From: Gyrodactylus bullatarudis
Taxonomy: Eukaryota; Platyhelminthes; Monogenea; Gyrodactylidea; Gyrodactylidae
Assembly (NCBI GenBank): GCA_012064415.1
Contig: SSNU01000144.1
Coordinates: 51,084 to 115,083, forward strand
Length of the DNA: 64,000 bases
Reading direction: 5' to 3'
In this document: one piece after another, positions 61,207-64,000 of the stretch
Numbering within the stretch: the stretch's first letter is position 1
Layout: every line of letters starts with the position of its first letter
The notes under the pieces: generated by a model
The model's database searches: none
What the model was told of the DNA's origin: nothing
The model's input: only the letters and a program-made list of their open reading frames with translations
Program-made: the position numbers and the translations under genes

Positions 61207-61499
61207 TAGTATTTCGTTCTAGGTGCTTAGGTAATGTATATCCCACAGGAACGTCTTATTTGGATTAGCCCATGTCGCTGAATGTTACAGCTTACTAATG
61301 GATCCCACCGAGACAGGTACGAAAGAAACTCACAAAGCATTTAGAAATAATCTAAGTATACATATATGGTAGAAATATACGCTCGTTTCGTCCTCTTTTG
61401 GACTCGTCAGTACGCTGCAACCTGGGATTTGAACCTAATACCTCTCGACATTCCTGCGGGATATATTACCTAGGCATCTGGAACGAAATATTCCTAGTA
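61207..61499. mobile_element. Two SINE heads in inverted orientation, one with hammerhead
   Basis: The left part (61207-61290, plus strand) and right part (61415-61499, minus strand) start with the same 'tatttcgttccaggtgcctaggtaat'-type head, so the unit looks like a 293-bp inverted-repeat element. The minus-strand unit continues with a B-box-like GGTTCAAATCC (61425-61435), the hammerhead at 61376-61415 and a short tail. Confidence 0.65.
61376..61415 (-). ncRNA. Hammerhead ribozyme motif of SINE copy 3
   Basis: On the minus strand CUGACGA lies at 61410-61404 and GAAA at 61389-61386. Stem II is a perfect four-pair GUCC/GGAC, better than in copy 1. Stem III is ACG/CGU with a two-base loop, and H17 is A. 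Stem I has only two or three pairs before mismatches, so cleavage is probably poor. Confidence 0.65.
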
Positions 61500-64000
61500 A
61501 ATCCATGTATCTCAGGAATAAAGTTTTTTTCTTCAAAGTCAAGTTGATATCAATAGTCGTAGGGCTACATGAAAAGAGACAATCGAAGAGAACGACTGGG
61601 TCTTTTGTGGATAGAACTCTTTTTCAATTTCACGTTTATCGTACAGAAATAAAACTAGACACTAAACGATACTGTTTTTTGTTTGTTGGTGTGAAAATTT
61701 TTCACTTGCTACCGGGAGAATTTCACAAATTCCCCAAAGTAAAGTATTTCCAAATTACACAAACACTAAATAAATTACGCTCACTTCTCTCTAATATTTA
61801 GGAACAAATCTAATAAACTATATATTTTGAGTATACATTCTTATAGTCTGTTTTTTAATTACTACATATACAAATACTAACATGGTGTTTCTTATTTCGA
61901 TAAAAATCTTAAAAGAATAAGCAATCTGATTTCGGACCAACTTCAAATTTTGTTACAAAACTAAAACCTCTGTTACGCGAGTATTTATCTCAGTATTAAT
62001 GAGGAAATTTAAAGCTTATTAAGTTATAAAGTTAATAATTGAAAATCCCTTTAAATAGAATGACAATATTCGACTTTCTTGACTAATTGTGATCCTAAAA
62101 ACCATTTTGCTACTTTCAAATCAATGAAAATAGCGGGCAAAATTTGAAATGACGATTCTCAAGCCTACAATTGATTAGTTTAATCAATATTGGAACATTA
62201 AAAAGTCATATCTTAAAGGTATATCAGAAAAAAAACACTTTGGTATAGTCACAAAGGGTATGAGGCTCTAAACTCGTCAAATCATGCCAAAAACTGCAAC
62301 ACCGAAAATGAAAAAATTTATCGCTATATATGGACAACACAGTTATAAAATCAAGATAAATTTGCCATTTTTTTCTTACTCTCCTCCTTGATAAAAAATG
62401 TATTCTCGGTTAAGTAACTGTCTAAGTAAGCCTTTTCATTTACTCAGGTATTAGTTGAATCATTTTCTTCTTTTTTTGTCTCTGGCTATTTACACAATCC
62501 CCCTACAATAATAATATAAATATGAAACAAGTCCTGGACAATATGATGAGCTGATAGGCTGTCGTAGATGTGGAAAGAACTTCTTCAAAATTTTGAATTC
62601 GAACAGATAAATTTATTGAAATTGACACTTTTTTGCGATTTTTTCACCGCCCTAGTTATAATAAATAAAATCTCAAGCTAAGTAAAAACAGGAAGTCCTT
62701 ATCTATCAGTTAGATAGAGCAAGAATGTATCTGGCGGGAAAATTGAATAAAACTATTTTCAAGAAAGAAACTACGAGAAGATATTTTTCACATTTATCTG
62801 TCTCCTTTAGTCTATGGTTGAATGTTTTCTTTGATCCTTTGACTTCGTGATTATTATTCTGAAGATCTGTCTTTGAACAGAATGATTTTTATTTAGAATA
62901 TTTCCAAATTCGTCCAGCAAAATAGTATAGGAATGTGAAATCATTTGAAGTTAAGTAAAGGGTTGATCGAAAAAGGGTCTGAGCTTATCCTTCTCAACAT
63001 TCAAGATGGGCAATTTTAAAATAGAAGTAAGGCTAGTTGAGGGTTTTTTCAAAAACCCCTAATTTTTATCAGGTAACATATTTTATTGATTTTAAAGTGT
63101 CAAAGGAAGAAGATGTTGATTTGATCAATGATCACTATCACTGCTTGTAAATCTCGAAATCACTCAAAATTGGTGGATATGTCGAAATTGTAGCAAAGAA
63201 TTTCTTACAATCTTGAATAAATAAAAAAAGTAAAAAACATAAAAGTTTAAGTGGACAACCCCTAATAGACAGATATATCAAAAGAAAATAATGACCCTGA
63301 ATATGAGCAGTGAAATCCCCTTCTTCCCCATCAACGAATCAGGGGATGACTACGAACATTTATCTGTTTTACTATCTATATCAAGCCGGTGTAATAGTCT
63401 GAAGAGATCCTGCGAAATATAAACTTTATTACTAAATATTCACTTGGTTTCTAAATCCTCATAATGAGCTTCTTATTAAATTCTAAAAATATTTTTGAAG
63501 ATTACAAATTCTCTATTTCGGGTATATTCTTAACACGATTGTAAAAATAAAGCTATCATCCTTATCACTTGAACTTTACAAATGTTAACGTTAACATTTC
63601 TTACCTGGTACCAGGAATTAGCCAATAGGGAATTTCGACGATTAGAGTAATAAAATCGATAGTTCAGCTTAGAACCAGTTAAATAACCTAGATAACTTTT
63701 TTATTCAAATGGTAAAAGTGAAATCCGGATTAGAGTTAGGGATAGATACTTTAGATATGAGTGTGGATTAAAAATACATATGAGAATGTCGTATTTATTA
63801 AAAATCTCCAGTTGCATCTTGTTTTAAGAGGCAGTTCATAAGGACAGAAGAGTATTCTTACAACATCATAATATACACATATTATATAATGCGCATATAT
63901 CCGTATGAATATAAAGTATGCTTTGATTTTGATTTTTCAATTCAAAAATTTCTAGAAGTACATTTTTTGAGTATTTTTTCATTATCTATCATTTATAATA
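61500..64000. other. Non-coding region to the end of the window
   Basis: A 98-residue open frame at 61505-61801 matches nothing I know and starts inside the edge of the repeat unit. 62080-62150 carries a fragment of the foldback repeat family. Otherwise nothing is seen. Confidence 0.5.

Noticed and set aside
61505..61801. 98-residue open frame as a possible gene
   Set aside because: No recognisable motif, starts at a repeat edge, Lys/Phe/Leu-rich composition as expected from AT-rich DNA, and no splice or promoter context.
1..64000. CRISPR arrays, operons and bacterial-type promoters or terminators
   Set aside because: The window is eukaryotic; no regularly spaced repeat arrays or operon-like gene strings were seen.

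Overview
The window is AT-rich eukaryotic DNA with one host gene, a protocadherin-type adhesion receptor, in a landscape of decayed mobile elements. Large GT-AG introns, tRNA-derived SINEs, Penelope-like, non-LTR, mariner, piggyBac-like and integrase-type transposon remains all point to an invertebrate metazoan. SINEs that carry a hammerhead ribozyme resemble the Sm-alpha repeats of schistosomes, so a flatworm is my best guess; that is inference, not proof.

Layout. 1-2223: flank of the gene, with a SINE carrying a complete type I hammerhead ribozyme (1409-1451). 2224-5064: a single large exon with the whole ectodomain, the membrane segment and part of the tail. 5065-16724: an 11.66 kb phase-0 intron full of repeats and a mariner remnant. 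16725-17060: the last coding exon. 17061-64000: no host gene recognised. This part holds a non-LTR element inserted in a Penelope-like element (25590-27593), a second non-LTR fragment (37265-38113), two fragments of an integrase-type transposon (38143-39124 and 58087-59003), several short inverted-repeat elements with readable target duplications, and a near-identical 1158-bp duplication (54748-55905 and 59158-60315).

The most interesting thread is the set of hammerhead-ribozyme motifs. They occur in three contexts: the tRNA-derived SINE (complete at 1409-1451, weaker at 61376-61415 on the minus strand), the 3' region of a Penelope-like element (49683-49723 plus strand; 25591-25625 minus strand), and a third dispersed repeat whose core has good stems I and III but almost no stem II (29281-29325, 32592-32629, 43994-44031 minus strand; a related one at 42536-42579 plus strand). 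The second thread is an integrase-type DNA transposon: one copy keeps only the N-terminal coding part between 130-bp terminal repeats, another only the C-terminal part and one end. Their ends share sequence, so together they outline one family.

All family assignments come from reading motifs; no database search or folding program was run.
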